The notes under the pieces were generated by a model. That model searched no databases. It had not been told where the DNA came from and was given only the letters and a program-made list of their open reading frames with translations. Both the position numbers and the translations under genes were made by a program. A stretch of 64,000 bases of DNA. Source: an uncultured Dokdonia sp. GTDB taxonomy: Bacteria > Bacteroidota > Bacteroidia > Flavobacteriales > Flavobacteriaceae. The first letter of the stretch is position 1. Each line of letters begins with the position of its first letter. The stretch spans positions 55,292-119,291 of the forward strand of contig NZ_CANLNH010000014.1 of NCBI RefSeq assembly GCF_947492535.1, in the 5' to 3' direction. Of the stretch, positions 16,186-23,157 are shown in pieces.

Positions 16186-16410
16186 TTAACATTGCATCCC
16201 AACATTTTCAGGGCACATGTCACCACCGCCACCACCGCCAGGAGATATACAATAACCATCTACAGTACATACAGTGTCACCTGGACATTCATAAGCACTA
16301 CATGGCCATCCTTCATCACCAGGTCTTGTAAAAGTTGCTCCATCACCAGCAGCAATGCTTTTTAATTCAGTAGTGTTTAAATTTCGTCCAATGTTCAATA
16401 AATTTTTCAT
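16186..16410 (-). CDS. Secreted peptide precursor, second cassette (Cys-rich)
   Basis: The 74-residue product starts at ATG 16410 with MKNLLNIGRNLNTTELKSIA-AG, a diverged form of the MKNLxxLGxxL leader of the first cassette. The core has six Cys and a run of six Gly near the C-terminus. The longer frame to 16458 reads through the conserved element and is rejected. A double-dyad element stands 27 bp upstream. It takes the same place relative to the second TPR-AraC regulator as the 13390 gene does to the first. Confidence 0.75.
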   Translation of the reverse strand: MKNLLNIGRNLNTTELKSIAAGDGATFTRPGDEGWPCSAYECPGDTVCTVDGYCISPGGGGGGDMCPENVGMQC

Positions 16411-16437
16411 AATTGTGGGTTTTATTAATTGATCTAT

Positions 16438-16472
16438 ATCTTGATCATTTAAAGACATTCAAGTGTATGTCT
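16438..16472 (-). promoter_or_regulatory. Interleaved double-dyad element upstream of the 16186 peptide
   Basis: Plus-strand arms are CTTGA (16440-16444) with TCAAG, and AGACAT (16453-16458) with ATGTCT (16467-16472). It lies 27 bp from the start codon. Confidence 0.72.
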
Positions 16473-16572
16473 GTCACTTATTACAGAGATGTTTTATACT
16501 AGGAATACCCTATGTAATGTGACATTCAAATGTCATTTTTTTAAACGTGTGGTACAAGGAATACTTGTTCTG

Positions 16573-16584
16573 ATTCACGGAATT
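16573..16584. promoter_or_regulatory. Conserved ATTCRCGGAATT element, second cassette
   Basis: ATTCACGGAATT, 163 bp before the 16186 start codon; counterpart of 13763-13774. Confidence 0.45.
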
Positions 16585-16892
16585 GAATCATTTAAGTAAA
16601 CATTTAAATAATTGATTTTGAGTGTTTTGTGTTTGTTTTTCTATTTAATGAGAAAACACTTAGACTTATGTCGCTATATCATTTTTTAAAACGTTTTTTA
16701 TACTCTATGAATTTATTTTGTAGGGTCTAAGGCTTGTAGTGGAGTTTAATACCTTTCATTATTTAAAAAAGAGTACATCCTAAAATATAATTCTTTATAA
16801 ATTATAAAGTTTATCCTTTAATAAAAACACTTTCTTACATTACTATTGCTAATTTGATTACATTACAATCTTAAATAATATTCCCTATCAAG

Positions 16893-18614
16893 TTGAAAGC
16901 ATGTTTATACGTAAGTAATAAAGCCTATTTTTTCTTAGTATTCTTGTTATGTGTGAGTCCTATATATGCACAAGATAAAGTATTTGAAGTGCCAGATACC
17001 TTAGCAGGAAAAACATATTTTTATCTTTATAATCAATATAAGAAACGTGTCTCTGATACGACTCATTCGAAATTATATCTCAATACTTTTCTTAGTAAAG
17101 CAACAAAAGAAGGCAATAGAATAAATAGAGCGTTAGCATTTAATGATCTTTCTTACTACGTAGATACTAAAAAGGAAAAACTACAACTTATACAGGCATC
17201 ATTAGCAGAAAACAGTCATATAGATTCTTTGTATTCTATTGCTACGTATAATAGTTTAGGATTGTACTATAAGAATTCTTATGATTATGAAAATGCTCTT
17301 GAACAATACCTTCGAGTTTTAAGTATTGCCCAGAAAGGAAATGACACATTGTATCAAGGAATAGCTAGAGAAAATATTGCAAAAATAAAAACCGAGATAG
17401 GAAATTATGAGGAAGCATTAAAATTATATAAGAGAGAGTTTGATCGTAAAAATAAACGAGATGATGTGTCTGAAGAAAATATAGTATTAACTACTTTAAG
17501 ATTGGCAGAGTCGTATAGGTATAACAAAAAATATGACTCGGCTTCTTATTATCATCATTCAGTCATTAAACTTGTAAGAAAAAAATATTCATACATTCTA
17601 AGTATGGCAATTATTAATGAAGGAATTAATGAATTTTATAAAAAAGACTACAGGAAGGCTAAGGTATTATTAGAAGAAGGTGTATCTCTTATAAACTCAA
17701 ATTCGCTATACTATCTAAGATATTATATTCTTGCACAATTTTATTTAGGAAAAATAAATGAATCTATAGACAAAGATCTCTCGATATCATATTATCAAAA
17801 AATAGATTCGTTGCTTACAAAAGTTGATATTGTCATTCCAGAAGTCAGAGAAACTTATGAGTATTTAAAGATTAATCACAAAAAAAATGATGATTATTCA
17901 GGACAATTGTATGCGATAAATAAATTGTTGAAATTTGATAGTATTATTGCTGTTAGAAAAATAAAGACTTCCTATAAATTAAATACAGAGTTTGATACGC
18001 CAGAATTTCTTAGGAATAAAGAGCTGTTAATTAGTAAATTAGAAAATAAAAATTATAATCTGAGTATAAATTTCATTTTTCTTCTAATTATAATTGTGAT
18101 AACTATTACAGTCATTATCATCCAATTTAGGAGGCATAAAATATATAAACGACGTTTTGAGAATGTCGTGAAGGAGTTAGAATACAAACCAGAAGAAACT
18201 CCAAAAATAGAGATAGAAAAAGCGTCTCAAGATTTGAATATTGATCCAGAAATAGTTTCTTCAGTATTACATAAGTTAGAAATATTTGAATCGAAAAACG
18301 GATTTTTAAAAAGAACAATCACTATAACATTATTAGCTAAAAAACTATCTACCAATACAAAGTATTTATCAAAGATTATAAATACGTACAAAGGGAAGAC
18401 GTTTGTTCACTATATTAATGATTTACGTATTGAATATATTTTACACGAGTTAAAAGTAAACCCGAGATTACATCATTATACAATTTTGAGCATTGCTAAA
18501 GAAGCTAGTTTTAATTCTATAGGTTCATTTACAGTAGCTTTTAGAAAAAAAACGGGCATTACGCCTTCATACTATATTAAGAATTTAAAGAATAAACGAA
18601 AAGGCGAGGTGTAA
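16893..18614 (+). CDS. Membrane-anchored TPR sensor fused to AraC-type DNA-binding domain (second copy)
   Basis: The 573-residue paralogue of the 14096 protein has the same order of parts: signal peptide (MKACLYVSNKAYFFLV... ending YAQ), TPR helices, a membrane helix (about 388-410, ending IIIQFRRHK) and an AraC-type HTH (TITLLAKKLSTNTKYLSKII, SIAKEASFNSIGSFTVAFRK). The HTH is much more alike between the copies than the TPR part. No in-frame ATG gives the signal peptide, so the start is the TTG at 16893. It is followed after 40 bp by the 18655 peptide gene and diverges from the 16186 peptide gene. Predicted to sense something in the periplasm and bind DNA. Confidence 0.85.
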   Translation: MKACLYVSNKAYFFLVFLLCVSPIYAQDKVFEVPDTLAGKTYFYLYNQYKKRVSDTTHSKLYLNTFLSKATKEGNRINRALAFNDLSYYVDTKKEKLQLIQASLAENSHIDSLYSIATYNSLGLYYKNSYDYENALEQYLRVLSIAQKGNDTLYQGIARENIAKIKTEIGNYEEALKLYKREFDRKNKRDDVSEENIVLTTLRLAESYRYNKKYDSASYYHHSVIKLVRKKYSYILSMAIINEGINEFYKKDYRKAKVLLEEGVSLINSNSLYYLRYYILAQFYLGKINESIDKDLSISYYQKIDSLLTKVDIVIPEVRETYEYLKINHKKNDDYSGQLYAINKLLKFDSIIAVRKIKTSYKLNTEFDTPEFLRNKELLISKLENKNYNLSINFIFLLIIIVITITVIIIQFRRHKIYKRRFENVVKELEYKPEETPKIEIEKASQDLNIDPEIVSSVLHKLEIFESKNGFLKRTITITLLAKKLSTNTKYLSKIINTYKGKTFVHYINDLRIEYILHELKVNPRLHHYTILSIAKEASFNSIGSFTVAFRKKTGITPSYYIKNLKNKRKGEV

Positions 18615-18619
18615 TTTTG
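18612..18619 (+). promoter_or_regulatory. -7-like box TAATTTTG before the 18655 peptide
   Basis: TAATTTTG overlaps the regulator's stop codon and matches TAnnTTTG, 35 bp before the peptide ATG. The peptide could be transcribed on its own as well as with the regulator. Confidence 0.4.
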
Positions 18620-18654
18620 TATATTCATATCTCTTCAATAACAACATAAGAATC

Positions 18655-18855
18655 ATGAAAAAAAAATCTCTAAAAAAACTATCACTGAACAAACTACATA
18701 TTTCAAAACTTACAATTTCTGATACTATTGTTGGTGGTTCGGGCAATCACATATGTTGGCCAGAGAGTGAACCCTTTAATGTCTGTCCACCACCTGCAAC
18801 ATGTTTTAGAACAAGATGTGATTCTTGTAATACAAATCAAGTAAATGGTTGTTAG
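18655..18855 (+). CDS. RiPP-type precursor peptide, KLSLNKLxISKL...GG leader
   Basis: The 66-residue product encodes a basic leader (KKLSLNKLHISKLTISDTI) ending VGG and a 38-residue core with six Cys, including the segment CFRTRCDSC and ending NGC. The KLSLNK...TIS...GG leader is characteristic of Bacteroidota class I lanthipeptide/TIGR04149-type precursors. It lies 40 bp behind the second TPR-AraC regulator and ends before a strong terminator, so regulator and peptide form one transcription unit at least in part. It is the counterpart of the 15907 peptide. Modification state unknown. Confidence 0.82.
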   Translation: MKKKSLKKLSLNKLHISKLTISDTIVGGSGNHICWPESEPFNVCPPPATCFRTRCDSCNTNQVNGC

Positions 18856-18902
18856 AAATTAATAGTAGTAAGGCATATAAGTCTTAGCTAGATAAAAACA
18901 GG

Positions 18903-18937
18903 AAACCCAATCAAATATATTTGATTGGGTTTTTTAA
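18903..18937 (+). terminator. Terminator of the second regulator-peptide unit
   Basis: A perfect 15-bp dyad (18903-18917 with 18918-18932, core AAACCCAATCAAATA) is followed by a T run. Confidence 0.88.
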
Positions 18938-18971
18938 TTTAATCCATAACATAACGCAATTATGAATGATC

Positions 18972-18982
18972 GTGGAGTCGGG
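18972..18982 (+). repeat. Direct repeat of the ssrA 3' end (possible att site, left)
   Basis: GTGGAGTCGGG is identical to 21174-21184, the 3' acceptor-stem end of ssrA, in the same orientation. The 2.2-kb segment between them holds hicAB and two small unknown genes. Confidence 0.45.
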
Positions 18983-19117
18983 AGTTAATGTATAAGGACT
19001 AACGAGTGAAACTCCAACCCTATCACAATTAGGAATAACAAAGAATGAAAGTAGTACCTATCAAAAAATAGCAAGTATTAAATAATTATATTTATGGAAT
19101 GATAAATTAATACTGCT

Positions 19118-19324
19118 ATGAGTAAGCCAAAAAAGGAAAAGATTAGCAACCCATTAACTCAAAAGGAAATCGACGTCTTGCGGAAGTTAATCAATCGGTT
19201 TGAAGCTCAGGAAGAAACTAAAATAGTTCCTGAGCTAACACCAAAGGAGAAGCGAGTAAAGAAGTGGGAAAAGATATTAAATAGCGGAAAACGAGTAACT
19301 AAAAAAGATATACTAGGAATGTAA
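19118..19324 (+). CDS. Small charged protein of unknown function
   Basis: The 68-residue product is lysine- and glutamate-rich (MSKPKKEKISNPLTQKEID... VKKWEKILNSGKRVTKKDIL) with no signal peptide, membrane helix or Cys. It is probably helical. It is followed after 13 bp by another small gene on the same strand. Both are inside the segment bounded by the ssrA-like repeats. I do not recognise the family. The coding call rests on an intact frame, close spacing to the next ORF and a normal start. Confidence 0.5.
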   Translation: MSKPKKEKISNPLTQKEIDVLRKLINRFEAQEETKIVPELTPKEKRVKKWEKILNSGKRVTKKDILGM

Positions 19325-19337
19325 ACCTTTGCTAAAA

Positions 19338-19556
19338 ATGAGTAAAGAATTATTTGATAGAGACTTTAAGCCTTATTTTGAGAATAGAAAAGAGGTTGCA
19401 AAAATTGACAGGAGCTATCCGCCCGAAATAATGGTTGTGCTATCATGTGGATATACACAAAGATTTGCGCATCAAATGGATGATGAAAATGCAGTTGCTA
19501 GATGTAGAATGATGAAGCGTAAAGGGATTGAAACAAAAACTTTAGAAAACCTATGA
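19338..19556 (+). CDS. Small protein of unknown function, partner of 19118
   Basis: The 72-residue product starts at ATG 19338 (MSKELFDRDFKPYFENRKEV); an in-frame TTG at 19329 is less likely. It has two Cys and a C-terminal basic stretch (CRMMKRKGIETKTLENL). A strong hairpin (19553-19580) begins at its stop codon. No family recognised. Together with 19118 it may be a small two-gene unit of island origin, possibly regulatory or toxin-antitoxin-like, but no signature supports that. Confidence 0.5.
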   Translation: MSKELFDRDFKPYFENRKEVAKIDRSYPPEIMVVLSCGYTQRFAHQMDDENAVARCRMMKRKGIETKTLENL

Positions 19557-19580
19557 CAATATAAGTGTGTATATTGTCAT
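19553..19580 (+). terminator. Hairpin at the end of the 19338 gene
   Basis: ATGACAATATA (19553-19563) pairs with TATATTGTCAT (19570-19580) around AGTGTG. It lacks a T run, so it may stabilise the mRNA end rather than terminate. Confidence 0.5.
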
Positions 19581-20135
19581 AAACCTAGATTATATCCAAA
19601 AAGTAATAATAAATGCTTAAAAATGATCAAAAAATAAACTTAAACGTTTATTGATGTAAAGCAAACTAGGTGTGAGATTTCACCAGATTTGCAAGGCTTA
19701 TGAATTTAGATACCCCAGAGGGGGAGTTAGTGAAATACACTAAGTATTACTAAGGTGTTTGTAATAGAAAACTAATACATAAGCGCCAGGAAACATGAGT
19801 CATTAATGCTAAAAGCAATTACCCTTCTTTTGGGGTGTTAAAACTATTTCCTGTTGTTGTCTTTATCTTCTTCTTGTGCTCTTTCTTTCTAATATTTTTT
19901 ACATTAAAGGTTAATTTAGAAAAATTATACGCCTGATTACAGAAGATGAAAAGCGCTGAAACTACAGATTCGAACTAATTCAATCCTTTATATTCTTTAG
20001 GATACTTTATAAGTTTACATGTTTATTAAATTAAACATAACAATTTTGTTATATAACAAATATGTTATATATTTGCAATGTGATAAAGATTAAGTTCTTT
20101 GAAAAATTGATGTTTAATTTAAAAACTATAGCAAA
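19557..20135. other. Non-coding stretch inside the island-like segment
   Basis: About 580 bp between the small genes and hicA. Apart from the hairpin at its left end and the hicAB promoter at its right end, nothing is recognised. Short G/C-rich patches near 19722-19735 (ACCCCAGAGGGGG) and 19831-19840 stand out from the AT-rich background and may be remains of a lost gene or a structured RNA. Confidence 0.45.
20045..20075 (+). promoter_or_regulatory. hicAB promoter with overlapping operators
   Basis: TTG (20046-20048), a 19-bp spacer and TATATTTG (20068-20075) form a good promoter. It is overlaid by the palindrome TTTGTTATATAACAAA (20045-20060) and by ATATAACA/TGTTATAT (20051-20058, 20063-20070), i.e. 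three alternating half-sites covering the spacer. Antitoxin binding there would block RNA polymerase. Confidence 0.6.
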
Positions 20136-20321
20136 ATGGCTAAAGTTAGTGAGCTTCTTAGGAGGCTTAAAAAAGATGGATGGCATATACATCGTCATGG
20201 AAAAAAACATGATCTGTATAGACATCCAGAGAAAAACGGCGAGTTAGTTATTCCCAGACACGGGAGTAAAGAATTAGCAAAAGGTACTTTACATAGTATC
20301 TTGAAAGAGGCGGGGCTTTAA
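20136..20321 (+). CDS. hicA: HicA-type toxin (mRNA interferase)
   Basis: The 61-residue product matches HicA: KVSELLRRLKKDGWHIHRHG, then KKHDLYRHPEKNGELVIPRHG and a C-terminal GTLHSILKEAGL. This is the small double-stranded-RNA-binding-like fold with a catalytic His, used to cut mRNA. Length is normal for the family. An overlapping frame at 20062-20247 is rejected. It is 41 bp upstream of the hicB gene in the usual toxin-first order, behind a palindrome-rich promoter. Confidence 0.88.
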   Translation: MAKVSELLRRLKKDGWHIHRHGKKHDLYRHPEKNGELVIPRHGSKELAKGTLHSILKEAGL

Positions 20322-20362
20322 TAGCCCCATCTTTTTCAGATTCGGAGAAAAAATACACAAAC

Positions 20363-20740
20363 ATGGAAAAAAAATCATTAACAGCAGTAATAGAAAAAAC
20401 TGGAACTGGCTTTTCTGGTTACATTAAAGAAATTAGCGGAATTGTGTCGGTCGCTGATAGTTTAACAGAAATAAAGGAAAATTTATCGGATGCGTTAGAG
20501 TTGAAATTAGAGAGCATTGAAGATATTAAATTAGAATACGTTATAGATTTAGAGCAATTTTTTGAATATTATAACGTTTTAAATAAATCTGCTTTTGCAG
20601 ATTACATAGGAATGAATAGAAGTTTATTCCGACAATATATAAGCGGTTTAACAAACCTTTCTGACAAGAAGTTGTTGGATATTAGTAAAGGTTTACATAG
20701 ATTAGCTGAAGATTTTAGTGATGTTGTTTTAGTTAAGTAA
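20363..20740 (+). CDS. hicB: HicB-type antitoxin
   Basis: The 125-residue product has the HicB fold in its first half (LTAVIEKTGTGFSGYIKEIS, then a helix with EIKENLSDALEL) and a C-terminal helix-turn-helix-like segment (AFADYIGMNRSLFRQYISG). It would neutralise HicA by direct binding and repress the operon by binding the TGTTATAT half-sites near 20045-20070. A terminator follows. The pair sits in the island-like segment next to ssrA, a common place for addiction modules. Confidence 0.82.
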   Translation: MEKKSLTAVIEKTGTGFSGYIKEISGIVSVADSLTEIKENLSDALELKLESIEDIKLEYVIDLEQFFEYYNVLNKSAFADYIGMNRSLFRQYISGLTNLSDKKLLDISKGLHRLAEDFSDVVLVK

Positions 20741-20833
20741 ATTAATTATTCAATTTTCATTGAACATTTATCACACCAATTTTTAAGAAAAAAAAACATT
20801 TTAAAACTCTGTTTTTCTTAATCTTTACCTTTC

Positions 20834-20862
20834 AAAAGGGCTACATTAGTAGCCCTTTTATT
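20834..20862 (+). terminator. Terminator of hicAB
   Basis: AAAAGGGCTAC (20834-20844) pairs with GTAGCCCTTTT (20849-20859) around ATTA. Confidence 0.85.
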
Positions 20863-21114
20863 GTTTGATTATAGTTGAAAATATAATTTAATCTGCTTAG
20901 AACTTGAATACAACAACATATTTGTATTTAGTGTAAATAAGTGCGATAATCCAAATCGCAAATATTCGACTTGATGTAACAATTAATCTATTTAGAATGA
21001 ATACAAATAACGGTGAGATTATGGTTAGGAAATTATTTAAACATGAAGGTTAAAAAAATCCAATAATTCAAAGTTAAATAAAATTATTGTCTAAATGTTG
21101 TCTAAGAAAATCAA

Positions 21115-21160
21115 CATAAAAACCTTAATCATCTGTTAATAAAGTGATTAAGGTTTTATG
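21115..21160 (-). terminator. Terminator of ssrA
   Basis: AACCTTAATCA pairs with TGATTAAGGTT with A/T runs outside. On the minus strand it follows the ssrA 3' end by about 14 bp. Confidence 0.75.
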
Positions 21161-21173
21161 TAAACGATAATAA

Positions 21174-21184
21174 GTGGAGTCGGG
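21174..21184 (+). repeat. ssrA 3'-end repeat (possible att site, right)
   Basis: GTGGAGTCGGG, identical to 18972-18982; here it forms the end of the tRNA-like acceptor stem of ssrA. Confidence 0.45.
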
Positions 21185-21571
21185 CGGACTCGAACCGCCG
21201 TCCAAACAAGTAACGAAATAGCTTTCTACACGTTTAGTTTCTAATTAGTTTTCGTGCAACCACCGGTCAGAAACTACCAAGGATTACCTTATTCTCAATT
21301 AAATTTCGCTTTCGTATCAAGACCCTACAAAAACTAGGTTTACTTTTACGAAGTCACTATATCAAAAACCGCAAACCAAGGTGTTTGAGTGACTTCCTGC
21401 TTGTCTACCTTGTAGACCGAGGCGTAATCCTACTATAATTCGGATTATGCAGCTAGGGCGTAGTTATTTTCGCCGTTTAAAAAGTTTGAAATATGATATT
21501 TACGAGCTATATCCCAGCGCTCGACGTGCTTACCATTTGGTTAATCTCGCTGTCAAAACCAAATCGACCCC
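21175..21571 (-). ncRNA. ssrA: tmRNA (SsrA)
   Basis: The tRNA-like ends are clear: 5' GGGGTCG (21571 to 21565) pairs with 3' CGACTCC (21182 to 21176), and the T-arm reads GGTTCGAGTCC. The resume frame runs from GGC at 21474 to the TAA at 21445 and encodes GENNYALAA. The 3' CCA is not encoded, as is common in this phylum. tmRNA with SmpB frees stalled ribosomes and tags the partial protein for proteolysis. Its 3' end is a well-known integration site, and an 11-bp copy of it occurs 2.2 kb away. Confidence 0.93.
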
Positions 21572-21719
21572 TTCCATAAGATGGGCACGTTATACGTACC
21601 GTAATCGAATTGAATCCTGAACTTGTTTCAGGAATTCATCGATATCTCATTTATTTTCAATGAACATTTTCCGATGTAAATAATAGATACCGTCTAGAAA
21701 ATAGTATTATTTTGTATAC

Positions 21720-21733
21720 GCTTTCGCGAAAGC
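21720..21733. repeat. GCTTTCGCGAAAGC palindrome, copy 6 (intergenic)
   Basis: Perfect copy between ssrA and the divergent lys1-like gene. Confidence 0.95.
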
Positions 21734-21766
21734 AAAACAAGTCCGCAAATATAGGACTTAAACCCA

Positions 21767-21774
21767 TATATTTG
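21767..21774 (+). promoter_or_regulatory. Candidate -7 box of the lys1-like gene
   Basis: TATATTTG matches TAnnTTTG, 72 bp before the start codon. A mirror TATATTTG on the minus strand (21753 to 21746) could drive ssrA. No convincing -33 boxes. Confidence 0.35.
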
Positions 21775-21846
21775 CTATATAATTTATGTCAAAAGGCGTA
21801 CCACATCGCTTAACTGACAAATCAACAGAACATAAAATACATATTC

Positions 21847-23052
21847 ATGAAGTTTGCCATTATAAAAGAACGTAAAAATCCACCAGATCGTAGAGTCGTT
21901 TTTTCTCCTCAGATGCTTGCAGAAGCACGATCACAATTTCCTGATGCCTCTTTTGTAGTCGAATCTTCAGATATTAGAATTTTTTCAGATCAAGCCTATG
22001 CATCAGAAGGTTTTGAAGTAACACAAGATGTCACAGACGCCGATGTGATGTTAGGTGTAAAAGAAGTGCCTATTGATGCACTTGTGCCTAATAAAAAGTA
22101 TTTCTTCTTTAGTCATACCATTAAAAAACAGCCTTACAATAGAAAATTATTGCGTGCTATGCTTGATAAGAATATTGAGATGTATGATCATGAAGTGATT
22201 ATTAAAGCCAATGGCGCTAGGCTTATTGGTTTTGGACGTTATGCAGGATTGGTAGGTGCCTATAACGGTTTTCGATTACTAGGAATACGCGACGGACTTT
22301 TTGAATTACCTAAAGTAGAATACTTACGTGATCTTGATGAAGTAAAACAAGAGCTAGATAAAATTACACTTCCTACCATTAAAATTGCACTTTCAGGAAC
22401 CGGAAAAGTAGCAAAAGGAGCTAAAGAGATTTTAGACCATTTGCAAATAAGAGAAGTGACAGATGAAGCCTACTTATTACAAGACTTTGACGAACCTGTA
22501 TACTGTCTCATTGATGTGATGGAATATAATAAGCGTAAAGATGGCGGTGAAGGTGATAAATATGCATTCTATAAAGATCCTTCTCCCTATGAGAGTGATT
22601 TTATGAAATATGCAAAAGTGACCGATTACTTTATTGCTGGTCATTTTTATGGAGACGGTGCCCCTTTCTTATTTACTCGAGAAGATGCTAAACATCCAGA
22701 GTTTAAAATCAATTTAGTAGCAGATGTATCTTGTGATATAGATGGTCCTGTAGCCAGTACTATACGACCTTCTACCATTGCAGACCCGTTTTATGGCTAT
22801 GACCCAAAAACAGAAACTGAAGTTGCTATGGATGCTCCAGGGGCTATTGCCATGATGGCGGTAGATAACCTTCCGTGTGAATTACCTAAAGATGCGAGTG
22901 AAGGTTTTGGAGAAATGTTTATGAAACATGTCATTCCTTCCTTTTTTAATGATGATGCCGATGGAATTTTAGAGCGTGCATTAATGACGCAAAACGGAAA
23001 ATTAACAGCACGATATGCCTATTTACAAGACTATGTAGATGGAAAGGAATAG
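21847..23052 (+). CDS. Saccharopine dehydrogenase-like / alanine dehydrogenase-PNT fold NAD-dependent oxidoreductase
   Basis: The 401-residue cytoplasmic protein begins MKFAIIKERKNPPDRRVVF, typical of the alanine dehydrogenase/PNT N-terminal domain found in lysine-forming saccharopine dehydrogenases. The dinucleotide-binding segment (KIALSGTGKVAKGAKEIL) lies near residue 180 and a conserved C-terminal block reads VADVSCDIDGPVASTIRPST. It is the widespread flavobacterial family annotated as NAD-dependent saccharopine dehydrogenase-like; the true substrate is uncertain. Its last codons (RYAYLQDYVDGKE) recur in damaged form at 24853-24897. Confidence 0.75.
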   Translation: MKFAIIKERKNPPDRRVVFSPQMLAEARSQFPDASFVVESSDIRIFSDQAYASEGFEVTQDVTDADVMLGVKEVPIDALVPNKKYFFFSHTIKKQPYNRKLLRAMLDKNIEMYDHEVIIKANGARLIGFGRYAGLVGAYNGFRLLGIRDGLFELPKVEYLRDLDEVKQELDKITLPTIKIALSGTGKVAKGAKEILDHLQIREVTDEAYLLQDFDEPVYCLIDVMEYNKRKDGGEGDKYAFYKDPSPYESDFMKYAKVTDYFIAGHFYGDGAPFLFTREDAKHPEFKINLVADVSCDIDGPVASTIRPSTIADPFYGYDPKTETEVAMDAPGAIAMMAVDNLPCELPKDASEGFGEMFMKHVIPSFFNDDADGILERALMTQNGKLTARYAYLQDYVDGKE

Positions 23053-23157
23053 TTTCTTATACATAAATTGATATAAAATGTGTTGATTTTAGTTACATAA
23101 TGTGGTATAAAACTTGTTGCTGTATATAGATTCTTTAGTGATACTTAAAACTAATTT

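Larger units (their letters stand above)
16411..16892. other. Divergent regulatory region between 16186 peptide and second TPR-AraC regulator
   Basis: This 482-bp region carries the double-dyad element (16438-16472), the ATTCACGGAATT element (16573-16584) and, close to the regulator, two direct repeats TTACATTAC (16835-16843 and 16858-16866). No gene seen. The layout parallels 13603-14095, except that it has no GCTTTCGCGAAAGC copy. Confidence 0.6.
20741..21174. other. Non-coding stretch between hicB and ssrA
   Basis: 434 bp with the hicAB terminator at the left end, a direct repeat TTGTCTAA (21087-21094 and 21098-21105), the ssrA terminator, and the right ssrA-derived repeat at the end. No gene seen. 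No integrase or its remnant was found. Confidence 0.5.

Noticed and set aside
20062..20247. 61-codon ORF upstream of and overlapping hicA
   Set aside because: It lies in a different frame from the clear HicA ORF and begins inside the promoter region.
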